A stretch of 64,000 nucleotides of DNA from Bacteroidota bacterium (GTDB taxonomy: Bacteria > Bacteroidota > Ignavibacteria > Kapaibacteriales > UBA2268), in contig JARKQC010000267.1 of the NCBI GenBank assembly GCA_029974985.1, forward strand, positions 1 through 64,000. Direction: 5' to 3'. The translations under genes and the position numbers were made by a program. Of the stretch, positions 17,914 to 25,241 are shown piece after piece. Below the pieces are notes generated by a model. It was not told where the DNA came from and ran no database searches. It worked only from the letters and a program-made list of their open reading frames with translations. Every line of letters begins with the position of its first letter. The first letter of the stretch is position 1.

Positions 17914-18636
17914 TTTAATAACCTCATTTAATTCTATATTTTTTATTTCAGCAATCTTTTTTGCAATTAAATTAATGTAAGACGGTTCATTACGTTTTCC
18001 ACGATAAGGAACGGGAGTCATATATGGTGAATCAGTTTCAAACATAAATTTATCATTTTCTACATTTTTGATAGTATCTATTAAATTGAACTTTTTAAAA
18101 GTAATATTTCCGGTAAATGAAACAAGAAAATTAACATTCATCGCTTTTCTAAGAAAATCTAAATTACCAGAAAAGCAATGAAGAACTCCTTTTAATTTGC
18201 CGTCTTGTGCTTCACCAATAATTTTCAATATGTCCTCATCTGAATCTCTATTATGAACAATAACGGGTTTATCTAATTCTTTAGCTATTTCGAGTTGCTC
18301 TCGAAATACTTTTTTTTGAACATCTTTTGGTGAAAAATCATAATAATAATCTAAACCAATTTCACCAATAGCAATTGCTTTTTTTTCAGCTTTTGCAATA
18401 TCATATATTTCATTTAATACTATACTATCAACATCGTTAGCATTATGTGGATGCACTCCAATACCAAAATAAATATTTTTATTTAGTTCTGTTGTTTTAA
18501 TAAGATTATCGAATCGCGTAGGCTCGATAGCTGGAATTATTATAGCTTCGAGACCTTGACTAAATGCTCTATTAATTACATCAATTCTATCATCATTAAA
18601 ATCATCAGAATCAATATGTGCATGAGTATCAATCAA
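17209..18636 (-). CDS. tatD: TatD-family DNase reading frame continuous with an outer-membrane beta-barrel protein
   Basis: 475 residues in one frame. Residues 1-254 are a complete TatD metal-dependent hydrolase: MIDTHAHID, GVHPHN, AIGEIGLDYYYD, VIVHNRDSDED, VLHCFSGN and FETDSPYMTP, ending NAKKLFGIL just where TatD proteins normally stop. No stop codon follows; the frame runs into NMILIIALFPILAFSQ (a signal-peptide core and cleavage site) and then a ~210-residue beta-barrel ending LLFYPEF. A cytoplasmic nuclease fused to an internal export signal is unlikely to function as one chain. An internal ATG at 17913 with GAGG 8 nt upstream would give a separate exported barrel (17209-17913). Bcp lies 6 bp upstream. 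Confidence 0.8.
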   Translation of the reverse strand: MIDTHAHIDSDDFNDDRIDVINRAFSQGLEAIIIPAIEPTRFDNLIKTTELNKNIYFGIGVHPHNANDVDSIVLNEIYDIAKAEKKAIAIGEIGLDYYYDFSPKDVQKKVFREQLEIAKELDKPVIVHNRDSDEDILKIIGEAQDGKLKGVLHCFSGNLDFLRKAMNVNFLVSFTGNITFKKFNLIDTIKNVENDKFMFETDSPYMTPVPYRGKRNEPSYINLIAKKIAEIKNIELNEVIKMTNNNAKKLFGILNMILIIALFPILAFSQNEEQYYNEDAYQDTYNKFLGFGPVIGTNTIVESFIPNPNTVSYEGLLAIGGTVHYGPMDYLIISASYVYSQNRKKQEKFPDLQPDTYRHIELTANFIANPHGKINVYGFVGPSILLNTYGVPGGGLEERNSLGINTGLGFYFNLPISNAGLIVLSAEWKLDFMLGSQHYDYDFRINNPLEQQGKPVDVTTFFSIPRINLLFYPEF

Positions 18637-18642
18637 TTATTA

Positions 18643-19113
18643 TTATCCCATTAATTCATATAATTTTTCAATTACTTTATCAACGTGTCCATCAACTTTT
18701 ACTTTATTAAATACATAAGCGATTTTTCTATCGGGATTAATAATATAAGTAGTGCGTATTACTCCAAAATATTTTCTTCCACACATAGATTTTTCACCCA
18801 TAATATCATAAAGGTTACATACTTCTTTTTCCGTATCAACAATTAAAGAGAAATTTAAATTGTATTTTTCTTTAAATTTAGTATGCGATGCTATTCCATC
18901 GGGACTTACTCCTAAAACAACAGCACCTAATGAGGTAATTCTCTCCATATTATCTCTAAATGCGCAGGCTTCTTTCGTGCATCCCGAGGTATTATCTTTT
19001 GGATAAAAATATAATACAATCCATTTTCCTTTGTAATTACTAAGAGTAATTCTTTCGTTAGCATCATCAATTGCTATGAAATCTGGTGCTAATACATCAA
19101 TTTCGAGTGCCAT
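18643..19113 (-). CDS. bcp: Peroxiredoxin, BCP/thioredoxin-dependent thiol peroxidase
   Basis: 156 residues. The active-site segment YFYPKDNTSGCTKEACAFRD carries the peroxidatic Cys45 and the resolving Cys50 typical of the BCP subgroup. It reduces hydrogen peroxide and organic peroxides in the cytoplasm using thioredoxin. It lies 8 bp after dnaX and 6 bp before the tatD frame on the minus strand, so it is probably cotranscribed with them. Confidence 0.93.
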   Translation of the reverse strand: MALEIDVLAPDFIAIDDANERITLSNYKGKWIVLYFYPKDNTSGCTKEACAFRDNMERITSLGAVVLGVSPDGIASHTKFKEKYNLNFSLIVDTEKEVCNLYDIMGEKSMCGRKYFGVIRTTYIINPDRKIAYVFNKVKVDGHVDKVIEKLYELMG

Positions 19114-19121
19114 ATTTTTTA

Positions 19122-20819
19122 TTAATCTCCTTTTCCAAAATCCATTAATAATTCTGCGCCAAAATCTTCGATTAATATTTTTTCGATTTCGTGAAGATTT
19201 GGGTCTAAAACTTTATTTGATTTATTTTTAATAGACGATAAATTACTATCAAAGTTGCGTAAATTAGATGTATTTGATTGATTTATAATATCATTTTTTG
19301 GTAAATTATCATCTTTTTTTTCTTCAACTTCGATTTCGAGTCTTACTATCAATCCATATATTTTTTCTATTAATTGCTCAATTTCTTCGAGCCTTCTAAT
19401 GATAAATTGTTTTTCAAAATCAGTTCTACAAATCAATACTATTGATTTATCTTTACATTGTGGTTTATAATTATTTAGTTTTAAGCCAGAATTTATAACA
19501 TCTTCATTAATTATAAATTTACTCCAATCTTTTACAAGCATTTCTGCAGTGAACTTATTAAAACTCGGTTCGGGCAGTTTAATATTATCATTATTAGGAA
19601 ATTTACTTAATTTTGTATCAGAACAAGTAACATGATTTTCATTTACTGTTGAACTACTAAATCCATCAAAAGCTGTTCCTTTTTTTTTTATCTCTCTAAT
19701 CTCATTTATTAAATTCTGAATTTCAGTAGTTGAATCAATATTTGCTAATTGAAGAAGTGCAAGTTCGAATCTTATACGAGGTTGCGGAGAAAATTTTAAA
19801 GACTGCTCTTGCTGAGCTATATAATTCATCATTCTAAGTAAATCTAATTTAGTGAATTTTTTTGATTCTTCTAAAAAGCGATTTTTACTTTGTTGTGATG
19901 TTTCTAAGCTATCAACATTTCCTGTAACTTTAACAACTGTAATATTTCGTAAATGCTCTAATAATCCTTGTAGTGTCTCGCTAAAATCGTAACCTTTACT
20001 AATAACCAGCCCAACTAATTCAAATATTTTTGCTGAATCCTTATTTTTTACTGCACTAGTGATACTAAAAAAGAAATCCTCATCAATTAAATGTAGTGCG
20101 TCGGCAAGCTCGGAATAAATTATATTTTTTCCACAAAAAGCAACAACTTGGTCAAAAATACTCTGTGAATCCCTCATAGAACCATCGCCTTTTTTAGCAA
20201 TAGTAAGCAAAGACTCCTCATCAATTGTTATTTCTTCTTTAGAGGAAATAAATTTTAATTGTTTGACGATGTCCTCAATTTCCATTCGTTTAAAATCAAA
20301 TCTTTGACAACGGCTGGTAATCGTAGCTAATACTTTATGTATTTCAGTAGTTGCAAATACAAATATCAAATGTGGAGGCGGCTCTTCTAATGTTTTTAAA
20401 AGTGCATTAAATGCGGCATTTGAGAGCATATGCACTTCATCAATGATATATACTTTATATTTACCATTTGATGGTGCATATTTAGCATTTTCACGCAATT
20501 TACGAATATCATCAACAGAGTTATTAGACGCTCCGTCAATTTCTATTATATCCATAGAGCGACCGTCTATCACTGCTTTGCAATTTTCACATTCATTGCA
20601 TGGCTCTGCTTGTTTTGGATTTAAGCAGTTTATTGAGCGTGATAATATTCTTGCGGTTGTAGTTTTGCCAACTCCACGCGGACCAGTGAACAAATAAGCA
20701 TGATGAACACGATTACCCAAAACAGCATTTTTCAAAGTTTGTGTAATATGTTCTTGTCCAACGACATCTTTAAAAAAAAGCGGTCGCCACTTTCGTGCTG
20801 TAACTACAAAATCACTCAT
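19122..20819 (-). CDS. dnaX: DNA polymerase III subunit gamma/tau
   Basis: 565 residues: the clamp-loader ATPase that loads the beta clamp and ties polymerases together. Walker A GPRGVGKT is at 46-53, zinc cysteines at 65, 74, 77 and 80, Walker B IIDEVHML near 125-132, sensor 1 FATTE, the SRC motif with the arginine finger, and sensor 2 GSMRDSQ. The collar domain ends near residue 375, exactly where codons 378-380 form part of an A10 run (minus strand, 19689-19680); both shifted frames stop within 13 codons. The C-terminal third is low-complexity plus a tau domain. First gene of the dnaX-bcp-tatD-upp run. Confidence 0.95.
   Translation of the reverse strand: MSDFVVTARKWRPLFFKDVVGQEHITQTLKNAVLGNRVHHAYLFTGPRGVGKTTTARILSRSINCLNPKQAEPCNECENCKAVIDGRSMDIIEIDGASNNSVDDIRKLRENAKYAPSNGKYKVYIIDEVHMLSNAAFNALLKTLEEPPPHLIFVFATTEIHKVLATITSRCQRFDFKRMEIEDIVKQLKFISSKEEITIDEESLLTIAKKGDGSMRDSQSIFDQVVAFCGKNIIYSELADALHLIDEDFFFSITSAVKNKDSAKIFELVGLVISKGYDFSETLQGLLEHLRNITVVKVTGNVDSLETSQQSKNRFLEESKKFTKLDLLRMMNYIAQQEQSLKFSPQPRIRFELALLQLANIDSTTEIQNLINEIREIKKKGTAFDGFSSSTVNENHVTCSDTKLSKFPNNDNIKLPEPSFNKFTAEMLVKDWSKFIINEDVINSGLKLNNYKPQCKDKSIVLICRTDFEKQFIIRRLEEIEQLIEKIYGLIVRLEIEVEEKKDDNLPKNDIINQSNTSNLRNFDSNLSSIKNKSNKVLDPNLHEIEKILIEDFGAELLMDFGKGD
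19680..19689 (-). promoter_or_regulatory. A10 slippery run at the gamma/tau boundary of dnaX
   Basis: Ten consecutive A on the coding strand spanning codons 377-380 (ATA AAA AAA AAA). One added A gives Arg-Asn-Ser-Phe then TGA, a 384-residue product; one lost A gives 12 more residues then TAA. Thermus dnaX makes gamma by transcriptional slippage on an A9 run, so the same mechanism is plausible here. Confidence 0.5.
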
Positions 20820-20888
20820 TTGTTTCTATTCTTTTTAATAATAAATATATAACGAATAAATCGTACTTTGATTTATAATTATAAATCA

Positions 20889-22253
20889 TTAAATTTTTGC
20901 AAACTTAAATATTTTAAAATCTTTTCCATCGAATATTCTTAAAAAATATGTTCCCGCAGACAAATTTTGAATATCAATATTAGAGTTATTGTTAATTTCA
21001 CCATCTTTAATAATATTTGATAAAATACCAACTATTTCATATTTTAAATTTGAATTGTTTTTTGATTTTATATTGATAAAATCACTTGCGGGATTTGGGA
21101 AAATATTGAAATCCATATCATTTTGACTTGTATATTCATCTTCAACGCTTGTAGTTATCGCACTTGATTTATAAATTCCATTACCATAAATCGAAGCATA
21201 AACAATAATACCATCATTAGTTGGCTCTATATCTGGAATTGCTACTTTACGAGCAAAGAAATTCTCTGGCAATCCCTCATTTTTATTTTCCCAATAAGTA
21301 CCCGACTTACCGCTTACAAAAACGCCTTTATCACCACCAGCCGCCGCCCAAAATTTTGGATTTGACGGATGAAATTGAATATCATAAACGCTAGCACCCA
21401 AAGCACCAACATTTACCCAAGACGCACCATAATCAATACTCATAAAAATTCCCATTCCAATAATTTTTCCCGTAGAAGTAATAGAATCAACACCAATAAA
21501 AACTGTTCCGCGATCTTGTGGCGATGCTTGAACAGACAAAATACGATAATTTTCTAAGCCCAAAGAAGCGTCTAACCAAGTTTGCCCCTTATCTTTCGAT
21601 ACTAATACTTTTTGTTTAGATACATTATCAGCAACTAAATATATTGTTGATGGTTCGATTTGAGAAACGGATATATCTCTTGCGTTGATTTTTACATCGC
21701 TTGAGATATTACAATTTACAAAAAAATCATCCGAAAATCTAAAACCCGAATTTGAATTAATTGCCGAAGCATATAATTTATACTTATTTTCTTCACTAAT
21801 TGAGAAAATTCTTGTTAACTGAGCAGAAGACTCACATCTATTTGTTTCTAAATCCCACGTCTCTCCCCCATCGTTTGTAATCACTATTCGACCAAAATCT
21901 TGCTTACGAACTGATGCCATTAGTACTAATTTATTATCTGAAAAGCCCTCCGCTACATCAAAAACAGAATAATCTAAAAGATAGGGTTCTGAAAAAGTAT
22001 TGCCTAAATCCTTACTTACCTGAAATCCATCACCAAAAAATAAAAAAGAGATATTATTTGTCGAAAAGTCTGTTGCTTGAACATCTGAACCAACATAAAG
22101 AGTATTTTTTGAGTATTTTGAAAATCTAAGAAAATTTACATAATTATTAGTTCCCGATAATTTCTCCCAATTATACGAAATACTATCTAAATTCATTGAG
22201 AAAAATAAAAATCCTATTAAAAGAATTTTAAATGAAGTATTTTGAAAAAACAT
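20889..22253 (-). CDS. Secreted beta-propeller (BNR/sortilin-like) protein with T9SS sorting domain
   Basis: 454 residues. An N-terminal hydrophobic signal (ILLIGFLFFSMNLDSIS) is followed by repeats of the BNR/VPS10 type with Asp-box-like pieces: SKDLGNTFSEP, TNDGGETWDLE, SKDKGQTWLDA, SIDYGASWVNV. From about residue 378 there is a type A T9SS C-terminal domain (NIFPNPASDFINIKS, LSAGTYFLRIFDGK). T9SS cargo is exported across the outer membrane and attached to the surface or released. No catalytic residues can be named; it may bind or display rather than cut. No terminator with a T-run is seen between it and dnaX. Confidence 0.85.
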   Translation of the reverse strand: MFFQNTSFKILLIGFLFFSMNLDSISYNWEKLSGTNNYVNFLRFSKYSKNTLYVGSDVQATDFSTNNISFLFFGDGFQVSKDLGNTFSEPYLLDYSVFDVAEGFSDNKLVLMASVRKQDFGRIVITNDGGETWDLETNRCESSAQLTRIFSISEENKYKLYASAINSNSGFRFSDDFFVNCNISSDVKINARDISVSQIEPSTIYLVADNVSKQKVLVSKDKGQTWLDASLGLENYRILSVQASPQDRGTVFIGVDSITSTGKIIGMGIFMSIDYGASWVNVGALGASVYDIQFHPSNPKFWAAAGGDKGVFVSGKSGTYWENKNEGLPENFFARKVAIPDIEPTNDGIIVYASIYGNGIYKSSAITTSVEDEYTSQNDMDFNIFPNPASDFINIKSKNNSNLKYEIVGILSNIIKDGEINNNSNIDIQNLSAGTYFLRIFDGKDFKIFKFAKI

Positions 22254-22405
22254 TTTTATTACCTATATATATTATAATCATAATCGTCTAAAAAAAGATA
22301 AATACGAATTTAAGTAAAATTAATTAGAACACTGCTAATATATTTTTTAAAAAATGTTAAATTTTAAAAAATTTTAATTAGAATTACAAAAATAATCATA
22401 CTAAA

Positions 22406-23047
22406 ATGAAATATAAGAAATTTATTGAAATAATATCAAACGGTGAGTCAACTACGCTCGAATTTAAGCGAAAAGGCACAACCCCAGTAAAATTAGCAAA
22501 AGAAATTGCCGCTATCGCTAATACTTCGGGTGGATATTTAATAGTTGGAATTGATGATAATGGGAAAATTTATGGTATTGATTCAGAGAAGTCTGAATCC
22601 GATATTGTTGAAAAGGCTTGTACTTTTTTTATAAATCCACCTATCGAACCAGATATTGAAATTATAGCAGTAAATGATAAAGATGTTTTATTGTTAAAAA
22701 TTGAAGAAAGTAAAATAAAGCCGCACCGTGTTATTGACGATGATAATGATGATAAAAATTCAAAGGTCTATATTCGTCTTGGTGAGCAATCCGTAGAAGC
22801 AAGCCGTGAAATGACTCGACTTATGCGACAGCAAACTCTCGATAAACCTCTAAAATTAAGTATCGGCGAAAAGGAAAAATACTTTTTTTCATATCTTGAG
22901 AAAAATGAAAGAGCTACCGTAAAAGAATTTGCAAATTTAGTAAATATTTCGGAGCGTCGAGCCTCAAGATTATTAATTAGATTGGTTAGAGCTGGTGTTT
23001 TAAGCATTCATAACGATACTCATCACGACTATTTCACCCTTAAATAA
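22406..23047 (+). CDS. AlbA_2 (Schlafen AAA_4-type) domain protein with winged-helix C-terminus
   Basis: 213 residues. Residues 8-130 match the AlbA_2 domain: ESTTLEFKRKG, AKEIAAIANTSGGYLIVGIDDNGKIYGID, RLGEQSVEASREM. The last ~70 residues look like a winged helix-turn-helix (ERATVKEFANLVNISERRASRLLIRLVRAGVLSI). AlbA_2 domains bind nucleic acid and occur in putative transcriptional regulators and in some defence proteins. No transmembrane or nuclease domain is attached, so a DNA-binding regulator is the simplest reading. Monocistronic, directly upstream of the tRNA. Confidence 0.85.
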   Translation: MKYKKFIEIISNGESTTLEFKRKGTTPVKLAKEIAAIANTSGGYLIVGIDDNGKIYGIDSEKSESDIVEKACTFFINPPIEPDIEIIAVNDKDVLLLKIEESKIKPHRVIDDDNDDKNSKVYIRLGEQSVEASREMTRLMRQQTLDKPLKLSIGEKEKYFFSYLEKNERATVKEFANLVNISERRASRLLIRLVRAGVLSIHNDTHHDYFTLK

Positions 23048-23077
23048 TAATTTTTACCAGCAAATAATAAAAAACTA

Positions 23078-23109
23078 TTTGTTTAATTTACAATTATTTC
23101 TTACTTTTG
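23078..23109 (+). promoter_or_regulatory. Consensus promoter of tRNA-Ser
   Basis: -33 TTTG (23078-23081), 20 nt, -7 TACTTTTG (23102-23109): an exact match to the Bacteroidota housekeeping consensus. The mature tRNA begins 20 nt after the -7 element. Confidence 0.75.
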
Positions 23110-23129
23110 TTATCTCTTTTGAGGCAATT

Positions 23130-23212
23130 GGAGGATTAGTCTAATTGGTAAGGCAGCGGTCTTGAAAACCGCCGTGGGTGACCACTTGGGGGTTCGAGTC
23201 CCTCATCCTCCG
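23130..23212 (+). tRNA. tRNA-Ser (anticodon TGA)
   Basis: Acceptor arms GGAGGAT and ATCCTCC with discriminator G. The anticodon stem GCGGT/ACCGC closes loop CTTGAAA, giving anticodon TGA at 23163-23165. A long variable arm (GTGG-GTGA-CCAC) marks a class II tRNA, and the T loop TTCGAGT is present. CCA is not encoded. It reads UCA/UCG-type serine codons. Confidence 0.95.
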
Positions 23213-23230
23213 CAGTTGTTGATTATTGAT

Positions 23231-23274
23231 AATCCTGTAAATATATAAAAATAAAATATTTACAGGATTTTTTA
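23231..23274 (+). terminator. Rho-independent terminator after tRNA-Ser
   Basis: Perfect 14-bp stem AATCCTGTAAATAT / ATATTTACAGGATT (23231-23244 and 23256-23269), 11-nt loop, then a T run. Confidence 0.85.
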
Positions 23275-23607
23275 ATTTAAGAAAAAACAGTACTCTTACA
23301 GAATTCCTAACACTTTAATTGATATTTAAATTTAATTTATAATACTATTTTTACCTGAAATGTAATTATGGGTAAGTTTTTCTATTAGTAAATTGGATAA
23401 AGCTATACCCCTACGCTTTAATGTTTACTATTTACTTTTTTCACTTACCCTATAAGTTAGTAGAAATACGATTTTAAAAAATAATTTTTGAAAATAGAGT
23501 TTTATATGCCCTAAACTATAAAAATATAGGACATATTATGGTCAAATAAATAGGATAGATATTTTTATCTGTCCTTCCTTTCCCCGTCATTCCGAACGTA
23601 GCTACCC

Positions 23608-23658
23608 TTCGACTGCACTCAGGTACGATTAAAATACCGTTCATTGAGCGGAGCCGAA
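23608..23658. repeat. Imperfect inverted repeat (TTCGACTGCACTCA / TGAGCGGAGCCGAA)
   Basis: The left arm 23608-23621 pairs with the right arm 23645-23658 with about three mismatches. It is GC-richer than the surroundings and resembles dispersed intergenic repeats of environmental bacteria. Confidence 0.55.
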
Positions 23659-24001
23659 ATGAACGATCCTTGTTATTCTGATAGCAGCAAATAATCCAGA
23701 GAAATATTGTCAGAACCGGGATTTATAAGATTAAAAGGATTTCCGGGATAAATGCAGAAACGCGAATTATACGTATTACTTTGATTTCACAGATTCAAAT
23801 AAAGATGTCATACGGCTCATAGTTATAGGATATATAAATAGCTGTTATTACAATAATTTAGAAATATTATACAAATATAATTTTACTCTTTATTTTAGAT
23901 TTATAAAAATTATTGTCACACTTTATATGTTTGATAACATATAATAATTGGGGATAACTTGTATAAGTAAAATAAGAGGTTTTATTATGATTGTATAATA
24001 A

Positions 24002-24033
24002 AATCCATAGTATTTCGGATTATACTATGGATT
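24002..24033. repeat. 12-bp perfect hairpin upstream of the cysteine-rich genes
   Basis: AATCCATAGTAT (24002-24013), 8-nt loop, ATACTATGGATT (24022-24033), ~125 bp ahead of the first cysteine-rich gene. There is no strong T run after it, so its role as a terminator or leader element is open. Confidence 0.5.
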
Positions 24034-24156
24034 TGTAATTTCTAATAATATGTATTAAGGATATAAACTCCCTAATGAAAAAACAACTAACTTCAAAAAT
24101 AGGGAATTTCGCGATAAAAAAACAAATTTTTTTAAATAAATTTATGAGTGTAAATA

Positions 24157-24654
24157 ATGAAAAAAATAATAATAGTATCATCACTATTATGCTTTGTGAT
24201 GGTATTAAGTGCGTTTTCGCAAGTTAAAATTGGCGAAATGGTTAATGGCAACGCTGTTGTAACTCATGATATGCAGGATATAATCCAAGCATTAGAAAAA
24301 GAGTACGATATAAATCAGGGTACACAGTTCAATTACGCAAGTATTTATATTTCACTGACAAATAATTATTGGTTAGTAGCAGGCAATGGTAACCCAGCTA
24401 ATCAATTTAAAATTGCAGTGCAATTAGATTATAATTCTACTCAAAATGAATTTTATGTTAGTGCTGTTCCTGATAGGCCAGTTCATTCATGTGTAGATTG
24501 CTCGAGTGTAGATTGTCATTTAATATTTGATGGTAATGGTAATTTAGCTGGCTGCTCAGAGTGTAATGGTTATCCAAGCCAACATTGTAATCATAGTATT
24601 ACAATGAAACCTGCCAATGAATTAGCAGTAGTAAGATATCTCATTTATAAATAG
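24157..24654 (+). CDS. Small secreted cysteine-rich protein, copy 1 of a tandem pair
   Basis: 165 residues. The signal peptide is residues 1-22 (MKKIIIVSSLLCFVMVLSAF, then SQ). The mature chain starts VKIGE and ends with a six-cysteine module: Cys112, 115, 120, 133, 136 and 144, around HLIFDGNGNLAGC, followed by a conserved C-terminal tail (VVRYLIY). No family recognised. The next gene is a diverged paralogue with the same layout (KIGE after the signal, about 40% or less similar by eye, same cysteine module). The even number of cysteines outside the cytoplasm suggests disulfides or a metal site. It lies 10 bp before its paralogue. Confidence 0.7.
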   Translation: MKKIIIVSSLLCFVMVLSAFSQVKIGEMVNGNAVVTHDMQDIIQALEKEYDINQGTQFNYASIYISLTNNYWLVAGNGNPANQFKIAVQLDYNSTQNEFYVSAVPDRPVHSCVDCSSVDCHLIFDGNGNLAGCSECNGYPSQHCNHSITMKPANELAVVRYLIYK

Positions 24655-24664
24655 GAATATTAAG

Positions 24665-25162
24665 ATGAAAAAATTAATGATCATACTCTCGGTTTTTATT
24701 GTAATTTGTAATGTAAGTGTATTGTTTTCTCAACCTTCAGGTACTAATAAGAAAATTGGTGAGTTACAAGGAAGCAATTTAGTCATTACACATCCAATAG
24801 AAGATATTAAACAAGCGATAATACAAGAAATAGGTGATTGTGACATTATTACTGATGTAAGCTTAAAAACAGATAATGGCTATTATTATCTAACAGCTTT
24901 TGGATTTAATAATGAAAATTCAATAACTTATTTAGCATCTATGTATATATATAATAATGAGTTATATATGGCAACCGCGGCTCAAAATGCTGTTGCAAAT
25001 ACCTGCAAAGGAGATCCTTGTAAATTATGTGAAGTAACATTTACAAATGGCCAGATTGATAATTGTAATTGTAGTAGTAGCATAGGTACTTGTATAAAAA
25101 AGGCTTCTAATTCATTAGCCCCAAATGGTTTGGGGTATGTAGAAAGATATCTAATGTATTAA
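24665..25162 (+). CDS. Small secreted cysteine-rich protein, copy 2 of a tandem pair
   Basis: 165 residues, the same length as its neighbour. The signal peptide ends near FSQ (21-23); then KKIGELQGSNLVITHP parallels KIGEMVNGNAVVTHD of copy 1. The C-terminal cysteines at 114, 119, 122, 134, 136 and 143 surround CEVTFTNGQIDNC, matching copy 1 with small spacing shifts, and the tail YVERYLMY matches VVRYLIY. An additional Cys59 is unpaired in the comparison. No known family. Probably cotranscribed with copy 1 (10-bp gap) and perhaps with the thioredoxin-domain gene 79 bp downstream. Confidence 0.7.
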   Translation: MKKLMIILSVFIVICNVSVLFSQPSGTNKKIGELQGSNLVITHPIEDIKQAIIQEIGDCDIITDVSLKTDNGYYYLTAFGFNNENSITYLASMYIYNNELYMATAAQNAVANTCKGDPCKLCEVTFTNGQIDNCNCSSSIGTCIKKASNSLAPNGLGYVERYLMY

Positions 25163-25241
25163 TTAGATTTAATTTAATATGAGCAGTTTCAATTTAATAA
25201 AATTTTATTTTGAAACTGCTACATTTACATAGGGTTTAGAA

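Larger units (their letters stand above)
23213..24156. other. Gene-free 0.94-kb stretch beside the tRNA, with terminator and eroded repeats
   Basis: No credible coding region on either strand. It contains the tRNA terminator (23231-23274), an eroded CCTA/TAGGACA pair near 23510-23533, an imperfect inverted repeat (23608-23658), a pair of GGGAT-bearing half-repeats (about 23707-23760), and a 12-bp hairpin (24002-24033). Base composition is patchy: 23570-23780 is clearly richer in G and C than its flanks. It looks like a landing zone of repeat debris between a tRNA and an accessory cluster. Confidence 0.6.

Noticed and set aside
20869..20888. 20-bp perfect palindrome before dnaX as a terminator
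   Set aside because: All A/T apart from two positions per arm and not followed by a T run on the minus strand; chance in AT-rich DNA is likely.
23130..23212. Integration site (att) at the tRNA 3' end
   Set aside because: I saw no second copy of the tRNA 3' sequence downstream within the window, and no integrase beside it; the island claim rests on content only.
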